The position numbers and the translations under genes were made by a program. Of a DNA stretch of 64,000 nucleotides, positions 47,888-57,266 are shown piece by piece; the stretch's first letter is position 1, and the number at the start of each line of letters is the position of its first letter. The stretch comes from Methanomicrobium antiquum (GTDB lineage Archaea > Halobacteriota > Methanomicrobia > Methanomicrobiales > Methanomicrobiaceae), in the NCBI RefSeq assembly GCF_029633915.1, contig NZ_CP091092.1:1984001-2048000 (forward strand), given 5' to 3'. The notes beneath the pieces are model-generated. The model had not been told where the DNA came from, searched no databases, and was given only the letters and a program-made list of their open reading frames with translations.

Positions 47888-48922
47888 ATGACAGAAATAA
47901 ATATTGATTTTGAAAAGCTTGCAAAGACTCCAAGATTATTAATCGAAGCGGAATTGAAACCTATTCAGGGCGAGAGATTTCAGCCCACCGGATTTCCGGA
48001 TCTGGGAGCGGCAGTTTACGAAAGACCTGACGGGAAGCGTATGATTCTTGTCGAATCGGCTCAGTCGGTTGCAAACCGTCTTGAAGCGACAATTCTTGAT
48101 GAATCCGGAATTGGTATTGCAAATGAATTCACAGGTATTCCATATATTTGTGTGAATCTTGAAGGACAGATAGATGGCGGCGATTATTCTACCAGGACTA
48201 CTTCACTGATTGAAGCTCACAGAATCAACTCGCCGTTCATTATCAGTAATGAAGATTTTAAAAATGGCTTTAAGAACAGAGCCAATTATGAAAAAGGAAA
48301 ACCTCTTGACTGGAAAAAGATTGCAGCGGCATTTTTGTATTATGATCCAAATTCCCTTATTCATGGTGCATTTATGGCAAACCTTGAGGATGGAAGGGTC
48401 AAAGTTCAAAGGGCCCTGACTGGCTTTATTGAAGCTGAAGGAATAAATGAAGTCGCTTCCGGAGGTGTAAAGAATAATCCTCTTGATCCAACCGGCAAGA
48501 TTAGGGCAGAGAATTATGACAAAGATGTCTATGGGAATGTCCCATATCACCGGATGGAATATACAGCAGACCGTATTGTTGCCTACTTCAATTTTGACAT
48601 TTCATTGCTTGAAGGGTATGGTCTTCCAAATGAAGCAAAAGAACTTCTTATTGCCCTTGGACTTTACAAAGTCCGAAAACTGTTAAACCAAGGACTAAGG
48701 CTGAGAACTGCATGTGATTTTGTTGTCATGGATGATATCAGAGTAACAAATCCTGACGGTTTTGTGATTCCTGTTGAAGATTCACTTTTAAAGATCGTTC
48801 AGGAAAAAATTCAGGCATGTGCCTCTAAAGGTTTGTTTGCACAACCGGCAGTGACTGAATTAAAAGCAGAAGTCAAGAAGAAAGATAAAAAATCAAAAGA
48901 TGAAGAAGATGAAACTAACTGA
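47888..48922 (+). CDS. csb1: Csb1 (Cas7 group), type I-G backbone
   Basis: The 344-residue RAMP protein would polymerise along the crRNA as the Cascade backbone. It has the GSU0053-family start (RLLIEAELKPIQGERFQPTG, FPDLGAAVYERP) and MILVESAQSVANRLEATI. The last 20 residues are a Lys/Asp/Glu-rich tail. A GAGGTGAAAAA site precedes the ATG. It lies between csx17 and csb2, each within 20 bases. Confidence 0.93.
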   Translation: MTEINIDFEKLAKTPRLLIEAELKPIQGERFQPTGFPDLGAAVYERPDGKRMILVESAQSVANRLEATILDESGIGIANEFTGIPYICVNLEGQIDGGDYSTRTTSLIEAHRINSPFIISNEDFKNGFKNRANYEKGKPLDWKKIAAAFLYYDPNSLIHGAFMANLEDGRVKVQRALTGFIEAEGINEVASGGVKNNPLDPTGKIRAENYDKDVYGNVPYHRMEYTADRIVAYFNFDISLLEGYGLPNEAKELLIALGLYKVRKLLNQGLRLRTACDFVVMDDIRVTNPDGFVIPVEDSLLKIVQEKIQACASKGLFAQPAVTELKAEVKKKDKKSKDEEDETN

Positions 48923-48937
48923 AATGGGAGCTTAATT

Positions 48938-50419
48938 ATGCTTGCTATTGAAGTAAAGTTTCTTACCGGACGTTTCCATGCAACTCCCTGGGGGAGGAAT
49001 GTAAACGAAGGAGTTCTCGAGTGGCCCCCTTCACCTTACAGGCTCATTCGTGCTCTCTATGATGTCTGGAAACGCAAATTCCCATATTGGCCTGAGGGTC
49101 GCGTTGAGTCAATCCTTTGTGAACTTGCCCGTGAACCTCCATTATTTGAGCTTCCTGAAGCTAATGCCTCTCATACACGCTCTTATCTTAGCCAAAATAA
49201 AGAGGACATCACAAAGAAGCAAATGGTTTTTGATGCATTTGTAGTAATGCAGGAGGATTCGGCTGTAAAGATGATGTGGCCGAACTCACATCTTTCAGAT
49301 GACAAATTAAAAGATCTCGATTGTTTGCTTTCTCATCTTAATTACTTTGGGAGATCCGAGTCATGGGTTGAGGCGAGAATAATTCCTGAAACAAATGGGA
49401 CAAAATGGAATTGTGCCCCTGATTATTGTGAAAATCCTGTAAAAAATCTTGAGCCTGTAAAGGTTGCGTGTCCCGTTACTTTGGATGATTACATGGAAAA
49501 TCCATATATTGCCAAAGCAGTGATAAAAAAGGATAAAGACCGGGAATACAGCTGGATGGATTCATTTACAGTTACAACCTCAGATATGCTCGATTCAGGT
49601 CTGAATGTTCCTCCGGGACTTAAGTTTATTACATATCTGCGAAGAAATGACTGTTTTAAGATCTCAAAACCAGCCACTTCAAATTACGCCCGGACTGGCT
49701 ATACCGCAGTTATCTATGCCCTTGATTCAAAGGTTCATCCATCTGTAAAAGAGACTATTGAGCTGTCAGAACGTGTTCATCGAAAAATCATGGGTGTTTA
49801 TAAAAGAGTTGTCAATGACCCTGATAAGAAATCCACGATTTTTAGCGGAAGAGATGGAGATGGAAGACCTCTTAGGAATCATCAACATACCTACATTTGT
49901 CCAATTGACAAAGATAATGATGGCTGGCTTGATCATCTTGTTATAATCTCAAAGACTCCATTTAATCCTGAAGAGCAAATCACCCTCGATCGTCTGAATA
50001 AAACATGGCAGCCTGACGGAAAACCGGATATCTTTTTTGTTCCTCTGAAATGGGGTGATTACAAAGACATTCTTGATGAAAACTCCGGAACAAGATTTAG
50101 AAGTTCAACACCTTTTGTTCCGCCAAGGCATTACAGGAAGGGAAGGGGGGATTTCATGGAATGGATTGCAGGTGAGGTTAAGAAGGAGGCAGAATATCAT
50201 GGTCTTCCTGTACCTGTAGAGGTAAAGCCGGTTGAGAATTTGTCCTTGAAGAATGGCAGATCTCTTCGGTGGCTTGAGTTCCGCAGGAGCAGAAAAGGGG
50301 AGAGCAGAAAGATGGGATATGGATTTGAGATAGTCTTTCCTGAACCTGTATCACAACCGATTGCTCTTGGATATGGTGCACATTTTGGACTCGGACAGTT
50401 TGTTTCGGTAAAATATTAG
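48938..50419 (+). CDS. csb2: Csb2 (Cas5/Cas6-like fusion), crRNA processing
   Basis: The 493-residue protein is the GSU0054-family member in which Cas5- and Cas6-like RAMP domains are joined. It begins MLAIEVKFLTGRFHATPWGR with NEGVLEWPPSPYRLIRALYD, and ends with the glycine-rich RNA-binding loop ALGYGAHFGLGQFV. It should cut the array transcript at the base of the repeat stem and stay as the 5' or 3' cap. HQHTYICPIDKDNDGWLDHL holds candidate catalytic histidines. No separate cas5 or cas6 is present, as usual for type I-G. Confidence 0.9.
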   Translation: MLAIEVKFLTGRFHATPWGRNVNEGVLEWPPSPYRLIRALYDVWKRKFPYWPEGRVESILCELAREPPLFELPEANASHTRSYLSQNKEDITKKQMVFDAFVVMQEDSAVKMMWPNSHLSDDKLKDLDCLLSHLNYFGRSESWVEARIIPETNGTKWNCAPDYCENPVKNLEPVKVACPVTLDDYMENPYIAKAVIKKDKDREYSWMDSFTVTTSDMLDSGLNVPPGLKFITYLRRNDCFKISKPATSNYARTGYTAVIYALDSKVHPSVKETIELSERVHRKIMGVYKRVVNDPDKKSTIFSGRDGDGRPLRNHQHTYICPIDKDNDGWLDHLVIISKTPFNPEEQITLDRLNKTWQPDGKPDIFFVPLKWGDYKDILDENSGTRFRSSTPFVPPRHYRKGRGDFMEWIAGEVKKEAEYHGLPVPVEVKPVENLSLKNGRSLRWLEFRRSRKGESRKMGYGFEIVFPEPVSQPIALGYGAHFGLGQFVSVKY

Positions 50420-50436
50420 AGAGAAAAAGGGCAGGA

Positions 50437-52110
50437 GTGAGAAAAATTAGTGAATTTGAAATGCCGGATCTTATTCCTGCCCGTATGCTCAACGAATTTA
50501 CTTATTGTCCAAGATTGTGCTATATCGAATGGGTTGAGGGGGAATTTGAGGATAATGCTGATACCGTTGATGGCAGATTCCAGCACAGGAGAGTTGATCA
50601 AAGCCAGGGCGTAGTTCCCAATCCTGAAGAAGTTGCAGATTTTACAGCAAGATCTGTTGATATTTCTGCACATGAAATCGGCATTGTATGCCGACTTGAC
50701 CTTATTGAGGGCAAAGACGGACATGTAATTCCTGTTGAATATAAACGCGGTTACGTTCCAAAAATTGAAGGGGGGGCATATGAATCAGATAAAGTTCAGC
50801 TTTGTGCCCAAGGCCTTGCACTTAAAGAGAATGGGTACGAGTGTAATGAAGGACTAATTTATTTTGTCAAATCAAAACAGAAAGTTCAGATAACTTTCAA
50901 TGAATTATTAGTCAACCGGACAAAACAACTCATCAATAATTTGAGATTGATGATTGCTTCAGAAAAAATCCCTTCGCCACTTGTAGAGAGTTCCAGATGT
51001 GTCCGGTGCTCTCTTGCAGGAATATGCCTTCCGGATGAGATCAATTTCCTGAAAAATCCTGAGAATAGGAATGAGGAAATACCACAGGTAAGAAAATTTC
51101 TTCCTCCGAGAGATGACCAAATTCCTCTTTATGTAACAGGCTATGGTCAGACAGTGAGGAAAAAAGGTGAGAGATTAGAGGTATGGTCAAATCGAGACAA
51201 AACAGGTGAGGTGAAAATCAGGGAATTGTCACAAATCTCCCTTTATGGAAGTGCAGATATAACATCACCCGCATTTACAGAGATTTTGCAAAGAAACATT
51301 CCGATAAACTATTTTTCTTATGGAGGATGGTTTTATGGATTTTCTCAGGGAAATTCTCATAAAAATGTAGAACTAAGAATTAAACAGTTCGCTTTTGCAG
51401 AAGATAAAAAAAGATCTTTAAAACTGGCTCAGATGTTTGTTTATGGGAAAATTCTTAATTCCAGAACAATTTTACGCAGAAATGATGGAGAAGTTTCTGA
51501 TGAAATTTTAAAATCGCTGAAAAAACTTGCCAGTGATGCCAAATCATCCAATTCCTTGCAGACACTGTTGGGAATTGAAGGAGGAGCCGCTCAGATTTAT
51601 TTTTCAAGATTTAATAATCTTCTAAAATCAGATGATAGCTGGTATTCTTTTGAAAACCGAAATCGCAGACCTCCAAAAGATCCGGTAAATACTGTTCTTT
51701 CCTATCTTTATGGGGTGATGGTCAAGGAATTTTTTGTAACTCTTAACACAACAGGTTTTGATCCATATCTGGGCTTTTACCATCAGCCACGTTATGGCAG
51801 ACCTGCACTTGCATTAGATATGATGGAAGAGTTCAGGTCAATAATTGCGGATTCGGTTACTTTTACATTGTTTAATAATGGAGAATTATCTGAAAGGGAT
51901 TTCATCTCAAGAGGTCTTGGAGTAACATTAACTCCCACAGGCAAGAAAGCCGTTTTGAGAGGTTATGAAAGAAGAATAAGCACCGAAGTAAAGCATCCTT
52001 TGTTTGGATATAAAGTTAGTTACAGGCGGATTTTTGAAGTTCAGGCAAGGCTATTATCCCGTGTATTACATGGAGAAATTGATGTATATCCTCCTTTTTT
52101 AACAAGGTGA
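50437..52110 (+). CDS. cas4-cas1: Cas4-Cas1 fusion (adaptation integrase)
   Basis: The 557-residue fusion selects and integrates new spacers. The Cas4 part (about 1-205) has the iron-sulfur cysteines Cys24, Cys28 and the Cys188/Cys191/Cys197 cluster (RCVRCSLAGIC) and the RecB-nuclease motif VIPVEYKRGYV. The Cas1 part (about 220-557) has Glu381 in LGIEGGAAQ, His449 in GFYHQPRYG and Asp461 with Glu464-465 in LDMMEEFR. The frame opens at GTG 50437, next to AGGAG; ATG 50461 lacks a well-placed site. This fusion is a hallmark of type I-G. Confidence 0.95.
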   Translation: MRKISEFEMPDLIPARMLNEFTYCPRLCYIEWVEGEFEDNADTVDGRFQHRRVDQSQGVVPNPEEVADFTARSVDISAHEIGIVCRLDLIEGKDGHVIPVEYKRGYVPKIEGGAYESDKVQLCAQGLALKENGYECNEGLIYFVKSKQKVQITFNELLVNRTKQLINNLRLMIASEKIPSPLVESSRCVRCSLAGICLPDEINFLKNPENRNEEIPQVRKFLPPRDDQIPLYVTGYGQTVRKKGERLEVWSNRDKTGEVKIRELSQISLYGSADITSPAFTEILQRNIPINYFSYGGWFYGFSQGNSHKNVELRIKQFAFAEDKKRSLKLAQMFVYGKILNSRTILRRNDGEVSDEILKSLKKLASDAKSSNSLQTLLGIEGGAAQIYFSRFNNLLKSDDSWYSFENRNRRPPKDPVNTVLSYLYGVMVKEFFVTLNTTGFDPYLGFYHQPRYGRPALALDMMEEFRSIIADSVTFTLFNNGELSERDFISRGLGVTLTPTGKKAVLRGYERRISTEVKHPLFGYKVSYRRIFEVQARLLSRVLHGEIDVYPPFLTR

Positions 52111-52415
52111 GCATTTTGGGAAAACTTAGAGTGTATATTGTCAGTTATGATATATCAGATAGTAAGAGGCTTTACAGGGTTCACAAAACAATGAAAGGAT
52201 TTGGAGAACCGGTTCACTATTCTGTTTTCAGATGTAATCTCTCAGATAAAGATAAAATTGAATTAATTGCAATATTATCAGAAATTATAAAGCATGATGA
52301 AGACAGGATTATGATTATTGATCTAGGTTTCCTTGACGGTTATGTTGACAGAAGAATCAGTCTAATCGGGGTTCACCCAGAGGAGGATAATAATGAATCG
52401 GCAATCATTGTATGA
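52107..52415 (+). CDS. cas2: Cas2
   Basis: The 102-residue protein dimerises and bridges Cas1 dimers in the integration complex. It has RVYIVSYDISDSKRLYRVHK, with the Asp of YDIS, then GFGEPVHYSVFRCNLSD. The frame overlaps cas4-cas1 by 4 bases at GTG 52107; TTG 52116 is an alternative start with AAGGTGA 6 bases upstream. It is the last cas gene and leads into the array. Confidence 0.95.
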   Translation: MSILGKLRVYIVSYDISDSKRLYRVHKTMKGFGEPVHYSVFRCNLSDKDKIELIAILSEIIKHDEDRIMIIDLGFLDGYVDRRISLIGVHPEEDNNESAIIV

Positions 52416-52689
52416 TCTTTTCGAGACCTCAGGTGGTTTGCTGTTCTTTATATGGCCCCTCGAAAAAAACTTAAACAAAACAAAATTTTCAATAAATTTA
52501 AAAAAAAGGGTGTGCTATTGACAAAATTCCAAAAAAATTGTTACCCTTTTCGATTTAATAAATAAAAGAGGGGAGTTGAATTGCTGGAAAAAAGTAAAAT
52601 CTACACTACAGATAATATAATTCCAAACAGCATAATGCTAAAAACAAAAATCTTTTATCATCTGCATTTTATCATATATAATAGGGACT
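52416..52689 (+). promoter_or_regulatory. CRISPR leader
   Basis: The 274 A/T-rich bases between cas2 and the first repeat are the leader, since the far end of the array carries the degenerate repeats. TTTTCGAG at 52418-52425 faces CTCGAAAA at 52459-52466, and AAAAGGGT at 52504-52511 faces ACCCTTTT at 52543-52550. TATATAAT at about 52675-52682 may be the array promoter, placing the start within the first repeat. The inverted repeats are candidates for Cas1-Cas2 docking or cas termination. Confidence 0.6.
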
Positions 52690-55059
52690 CTTACCACATC
52701 TGAAAAGATGTGGCTCCATTGAAGTGCTACAATCCCAAATAAAAACAAGATAATAAACGGCAACTTACCACATCTGAAAAGATGTGGCTCCATTGAAGTT
52801 CGTTTATCTCTAAATAAAAAGAATCATCAGATTTTCTTACCACATCTGAAAAGATGTGGCTCCATTGAAGTATTATCCCCTCTCCCCCTCCTACGGTTGT
52901 ATTTAATGCTTACCACATCTGAAAAGATGTGGCTCCATTGAAGTCCCCGACGGATCGTATTGGTTGCATGACTATATTGAGCTTACCACATCTGAAAAGA
53001 TGTGGCTCCATTGAAGTCTGGTTGTTTTTCGGGTTCTGTCATTGTTTTCCTCAACTTACCACATCTGAAAAGATGTGGCTCCATTGAAGTTGCAAAAATT
53101 TCCGGCCAGTTAATCTCCTGGGTGAAACTTACCACATCTGAAAAGATGTGGCTCCATTGAAGTACAAAGGTTTAGAACGAGTTAAGAAAGCACAATCTCC
53201 TTACCACATCTGAAAAGATGTGGCTCCATTGAAGTGATACTGAAATGGGTGTGACTTCTGATGAGTCTATACCGCTTACCACATCTGAAAAGATGTGGCT
53301 CCATTGAAGTCTAAGCGCCCATTTAACAATATCGCGCTGAAATTCAACTTACCACATCTGAAAAGATGTGGCTCCATTGAAGTATTATTCCCTCTCCGCC
53401 TCCTACTGTTGTATTTAGTGAGCTTACCACATCTGAAAAGATGTGGCTCCATTGAAGTCTCTGCAACGTTTGTTGTTCCGTTCCAGATTGGCATTCTTAC
53501 CACATCTGAAAAGATGTGGCTCCATTGAAGTATTTTGTAGAAGATTTAAAACCTTATGAGATATATTACTTACCACATCTGAAAAGATGTGGCTCCATTG
53601 AAGTCTTCTGCGTTCATAATCCTCCCCCATCTTATAATCCACCTTACCACATCTGAAAAGATGTGGCTCCATTGAAGTAAGGCTGATTTGGCATTGTATG
53701 AGATTATAGATGATCTTACCACATCTGAAAAGATGTGGCTCCATTGAAGTGATACTGATATGTTCTTTTGGATCAATATCATAACCCCTTACCACATCTG
53801 AAAAGATGTGGCTCCATTGAAGTGATATTCTGAACCCGTCAGGGACTGCCAAAGGTTTTCTTACCACATCTGAAAAGATGTGGCTCCATTGAAGTGTCAA
53901 TTACTACAAAGATGATAACAGGAGGTTATTACCTTACCACATCTGAAAAGATGTGGCTCCATTGAAGTAAGAGATCTCCAACTATAATTATTATCAATTA
54001 TAATCTTTCTTACCACATCTGAAAAGATGTGGCTCCATTGAAGTCTCTGTGGTTAATGCTTATGGCTCTGATGTGATTGATCTTACCACATCTGAAAAGA
54101 TGTGGCTCCATTGAAGTTCAGGTCACTCATTCAGAACACTCCTTTTCTTTCTGACTTACCACATCTGAAAAGATGTGGCTCCATTGAAGTGCATCAGTCT
54201 TTTTTCCAAAACATCATTCTGTCCAGGCTTACCACATCTGAAAAGATGTGGCTCCATTGAAGTTTTGATGCCTATTATACATTGTGCATTAACAGACAAT
54301 CTTACCACATCTGAAAAGATGTGGCTCCATTGAAGTCTAACTGATTTTTTGATAAATCAAACTTAAATTCCTCTTACCACATCTGAAAAGATGTGGCTCC
54401 ATTGAAGTTATACAGGTCACATTGAGATCGTCGAATCTAGACCCCTTACCACATCTGAAAAGATGTGGCTCCATTGAAGTCCAGTTTCGCCGCCGCGATA
54501 ACCGCCCTGGTGCGCACTTACCACATCTGAAAAGATGTGGCTCCATTGAAGTGAGGATATATCAGAAATATCTTTGTTTGATTATATCCTTACCACATCT
54601 GAAAAGATGTGGCTCCATTGAAGTCCACCTGAGAAACTCAGATAAATCTTTGGAAAATTCTTACCACATCTGAAAAGATGTGGCTCCATTGAAGTCCCAT
54701 TGTTTTTTTGATGCGGTCTTAAACTCTAAGACTTACCACATCTGAAAAGATGTGGCTCCATTGAAGTCAGACGACTCAGGGAAGAGAAGCCCGGAATGAG
54801 AGAATCTTACCACATCTGAAAAGATGTGGCTCCATTGAAGCTTGTGTGTGTCAAAATTGTTTTGATAATGATTATGTCCCTTACCACATCTGAAAAGATG
54901 TGGCTCCATTGAAGCGCTTTATAATATTCTGGTGAAACATACGCATCTATACTTACCACATCTGAAAAGATGTGGCTCCATTGAAGCCCTATACATCTGT
55001 GCGTAGGCTGAAGGGAGCATTTCCTTACCACATCTGAAAAGATGTAACTCCACTGAATT
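52690..55059 (+). CRISPR. CRISPR array, 33 repeats of 36 bp, type I-G
   Basis: I count 33 repeats and 32 spacers of 35-40 bases. The repeat reads CTTA, stem CCACATCT, loop GAAA, stem AGATGTGG, then CTCCATTGAAGT, so the crRNA 5' handle would come from that last part. Repeats 1-29 appear uniform, repeats 30-32 end in C instead of T, and repeat 33 (55024-55059) is degenerate (AACTCCACTGAATT at its end). This places the leader at the left, beside cas2. Spacer 3 (52872-52908) and spacer 10 (53384-53422) are 89 percent alike. Reading frames inside the array are not genes. Confidence 0.99.
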
Positions 55060-55177
55060 TTGAATTAGTCATACCAACAGAAATAGAGCCAACAATTTGT
55101 TTAAACTCATAAATCCACAAAAAAAATTGAAACAAGAATTGTTTCATCATTCCTAAACTCTCTTCCTTCTCAAATCT

Positions 55178-56641
55178 CTAAACTCTTTTCCCACTAAACC
55201 CTCTCTCTTTCAAAAACCTCTCGCTCTCCTCTCTTAAATCCTCCAAATCAAAGACAGAATAACCCTCACCCCTAAGCTTCTTTTTTCCAGAAATCTCCTT
55301 TGCAATAAGGCCGTAAACCTCAGTCCTCTTATCGTTTCTCCATTTGACATGAGATGACTTTTCCTTAAGAGCTTTTAAGATACCCCTTGCCTGTCTTTCA
55401 GAAAGACTCATCCATTTGCACTCGCAGAGAAGAAGAGTATCTGATTTTTCATCAAGGCCGGCAATATCTATTTCATTCTCCTTAAACCACCATCTGCCAA
55501 GGCGTGAAAATGAGAAATCATCAAAGAAAAATCCGCATCTTACAAGATCCATGCAGAGATTCTCAAACATCTTTCCAAAATATGAAGACATCTGATTTTT
55601 TACTGACATTAGCACCTCAGACCCTTTTTTTGTCTCAATTTCCATCCTGTGCGGATATATAACTGCAAACCAGAAATTAAGGTACGGATCTAAAATTCTG
55701 TAATGCCTCTTTCTAAATCCGGCATGAGCAGTTACCGGTGCCTCATCTAAAATTATGTGCAGATTTGTAAGAACTGACAAGTATTTTGAGACCATGCTTT
55801 TATCAAGCCCTGTTGCCTGACAAATAGAAGAGAGAGTTGTGTATCCGGATGATAAAGCACGAAGAATAGAGATGTAGTTACCTGCCTCACGAAACTCATA
55901 ACGAAGCAGTATCTCAGCCTCAAGGTAAAGATATGAACCTTTGTTTATCATCTGCTGAAGAACATTATCGAAGAATTCCGCTTTTGAATTGAATAATTGA
56001 AGATAAGCAGGAACACCGCCGACAACCGACCATACCATAACAAGCTCCTCTTCACTGTATGGCAGAAATTCCCTGATATATGGATAAAAAAGAGGTTCAA
56101 CCTGCCACTGTCCGGTTCTTCTGCCATATAGCGGACTCTTATATCCAAGCACTTCGGTCTCCATCGTGCTTACAGAAGAGCCTGATACAATCAGCATTAC
56201 ATTCTCATTTTTAAGTAAAAGATCCCATATTTTCTGAAATGTAGAAGGAACACCGGAGTCTTTTGAAATAAGATATGAAAACTCATCAATAATTATTACA
56301 ACCTTTCTACCTGATGAGTTGTAGAAATTTCTGTGGTTTAGAAGAGATTTAAAAAGACTCTCCCAACCGGGATAATTTATACGCTTAAAATCAGGATCAT
56401 TAAGATAATCTCCTGCAACACTGGCAAAATCCCTGATGTTAGACTCTCTTCCCTCTTCCGAGGCCATAAAATAAAAACCGGGATTATCCTGCAAAAATCT
56501 GAAGATAAGAGTTGTTTTACCAACCCGTCTTCTGCCGTATATGATAACAAATTCCGGATTTTCTGAATTATAATGTCTGTTTAAAAATTCCAGTTCATCA
56601 TTTCGGTCAACAAAATTCTCTCCGGCATTTAGTTGAGACAT
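55178..56641 (-). CDS. Archaeal P-loop ATPase with DUF234 C-terminus
   Basis: The 487-residue protein has the archaeal ATPase fold: FVDRNDELEFLN, the P-loop IYGRRRVGKTTL near residue 40, Walker B VVIIDEFSYLI, a winged-helix stretch (LSSICQATGLDKSMVSKYLS) and a C-terminal nuclease-like DUF234 domain (WWFKENEIDIAGLDEKSDTL with Asp and Glu residues). Such genes are common as accessory, often mobile or defence-linked, genes; the role is unknown. ATG 56641 is preferred to TTG 56656: a TATA at 56682-56671 would start transcription close to it. It faces the trailing end of the CRISPR array. Confidence 0.85.
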   Translation of the reverse strand: MSQLNAGENFVDRNDELEFLNRHYNSENPEFVIIYGRRRVGKTTLIFRFLQDNPGFYFMASEEGRESNIRDFASVAGDYLNDPDFKRINYPGWESLFKSLLNHRNFYNSSGRKVVIIIDEFSYLISKDSGVPSTFQKIWDLLLKNENVMLIVSGSSVSTMETEVLGYKSPLYGRRTGQWQVEPLFYPYIREFLPYSEEELVMVWSVVGGVPAYLQLFNSKAEFFDNVLQQMINKGSYLYLEAEILLRYEFREAGNYISILRALSSGYTTLSSICQATGLDKSMVSKYLSVLTNLHIILDEAPVTAHAGFRKRHYRILDPYLNFWFAVIYPHRMEIETKKGSEVLMSVKNQMSSYFGKMFENLCMDLVRCGFFFDDFSFSRLGRWWFKENEIDIAGLDEKSDTLLLCECKWMSLSERQARGILKALKEKSSHVKWRNDKRTEVYGLIAKEISGKKKLRGEGYSVFDLEDLREESERFLKERGFSGKRV

Positions 56642-56699
56642 AAGTATACTACTCAATACTCAACGAAATTATATATACATTTCCTGCCCTCTCTCACAT

Positions 56700-56767
56700 A
56701 AAAACGTTCATGAAACAAATTTTTCATGCACTGTTTCATGAACCGACTTTCCGCAGGTATTTCATGA
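56700..56767 (+). repeat. Dispersed hairpin repeat, copy G
   Basis: Left hairpin: GTTCATGAAA at 56706-56715 with TTTCATGCAC at 56722-56731, one mismatch. Right part: CATGAA at 56737-56742 with TTCATG at 56761-56766 around an 18-base loop. It is 26.7 kb from the nearest other copy in the window and lies upstream of the DUF234 ATPase. Confidence 0.65.
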
Positions 56768-56896
56768 CTTTAAAGTGCTAAAATAGCCAACTGTCAAATT
56801 CTATTTCCTGATAAAAAATTGAAAAAATCGAATAGGTATAGTGGACAGTATCTTTAGGAGGATTGAATTCCAACTGGTAAAGTCAGGTTAAAAAAC

Positions 56897-56942
56897 GAGC
56901 TATCCGGAATTTCCGGATAACTCAAATTCTAAAAATTTAGAA
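56897..56942. other. Two adjacent hairpins
   Basis: GAGCTATCCGGA, loop ATT, TCCGGATAACTC at 56897-56923 form a 12-position stem with one mismatch. Three bases on, TTCTAAA and TTTAGAA at 56927-56942 form a second stem. They lie in the 367-base gap upstream of the MazE-like gene, with no gene in between. A terminator, a regulatory RNA or the end of a lost insertion are all possible. Confidence 0.5.
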
Positions 56943-57023
56943 CCACGTTTTTTATAGCAATTTCATGCCTCTTTGGAAACATTCAAATTGTTTATCTTAC
57001 TAATAAGATTTATAAGATACAGC

Positions 57024-57266
57024 ATGTCATTAATAGAAATAAAGACAGGAACCATCACAGAAAAAGGCCAGATTGTCATTCCAAAATCATTAAGAGAGAG
57101 ATTTTCTCCAGGTGAAAAAGTTGCAATAATTTCTTATGAGGACAGAATTGAATTAAGGCCTATCAGTTCTGTAAACGAAGCGCTTTCATGTGCATATGCA
57201 ACGGAGAAGACTCTTAAAAAAGACTGGGATTCAAAAGAAGAAGATGAGGCATGGAAGAATTTGTAA
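57024..57266 (+). CDS. AbrB/MazE-type antitoxin
   Basis: The 80-residue protein has the swapped-hairpin DNA-binding domain of AbrB/MazE: MSLIEIKTGTITEKGQIVIP followed by KSLRERFSPGEKVAI. The remainder is an acidic helical tail that in pairs of this type binds the toxin. ATG 57024 is where the domain begins; the frame is open further upstream but that part is unlike the family. It overlaps a truncated toxin start by 16 bases, so it is now an orphan. Confidence 0.82.
   Translation: MSLIEIKTGTITEKGQIVIPKSLRERFSPGEKVAIISYEDRIELRPISSVNEALSCAYATEKTLKKDWDSKEEDEAWKNL

Noticed and set aside
53276-55031. Open reading frames through the CRISPR array on both strands
   Set aside because: The 36-base repeat is a multiple of three and lacks stops in some frames; the translated repeat (EPHLFRCGK and the like) recurs, which shows it is array sequence and not protein.
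52690-55059. Self-targeting spacers
   Set aside because: I found no spacer matching another part of this window by eye; a systematic whole-genome comparison is needed before anything can be said.
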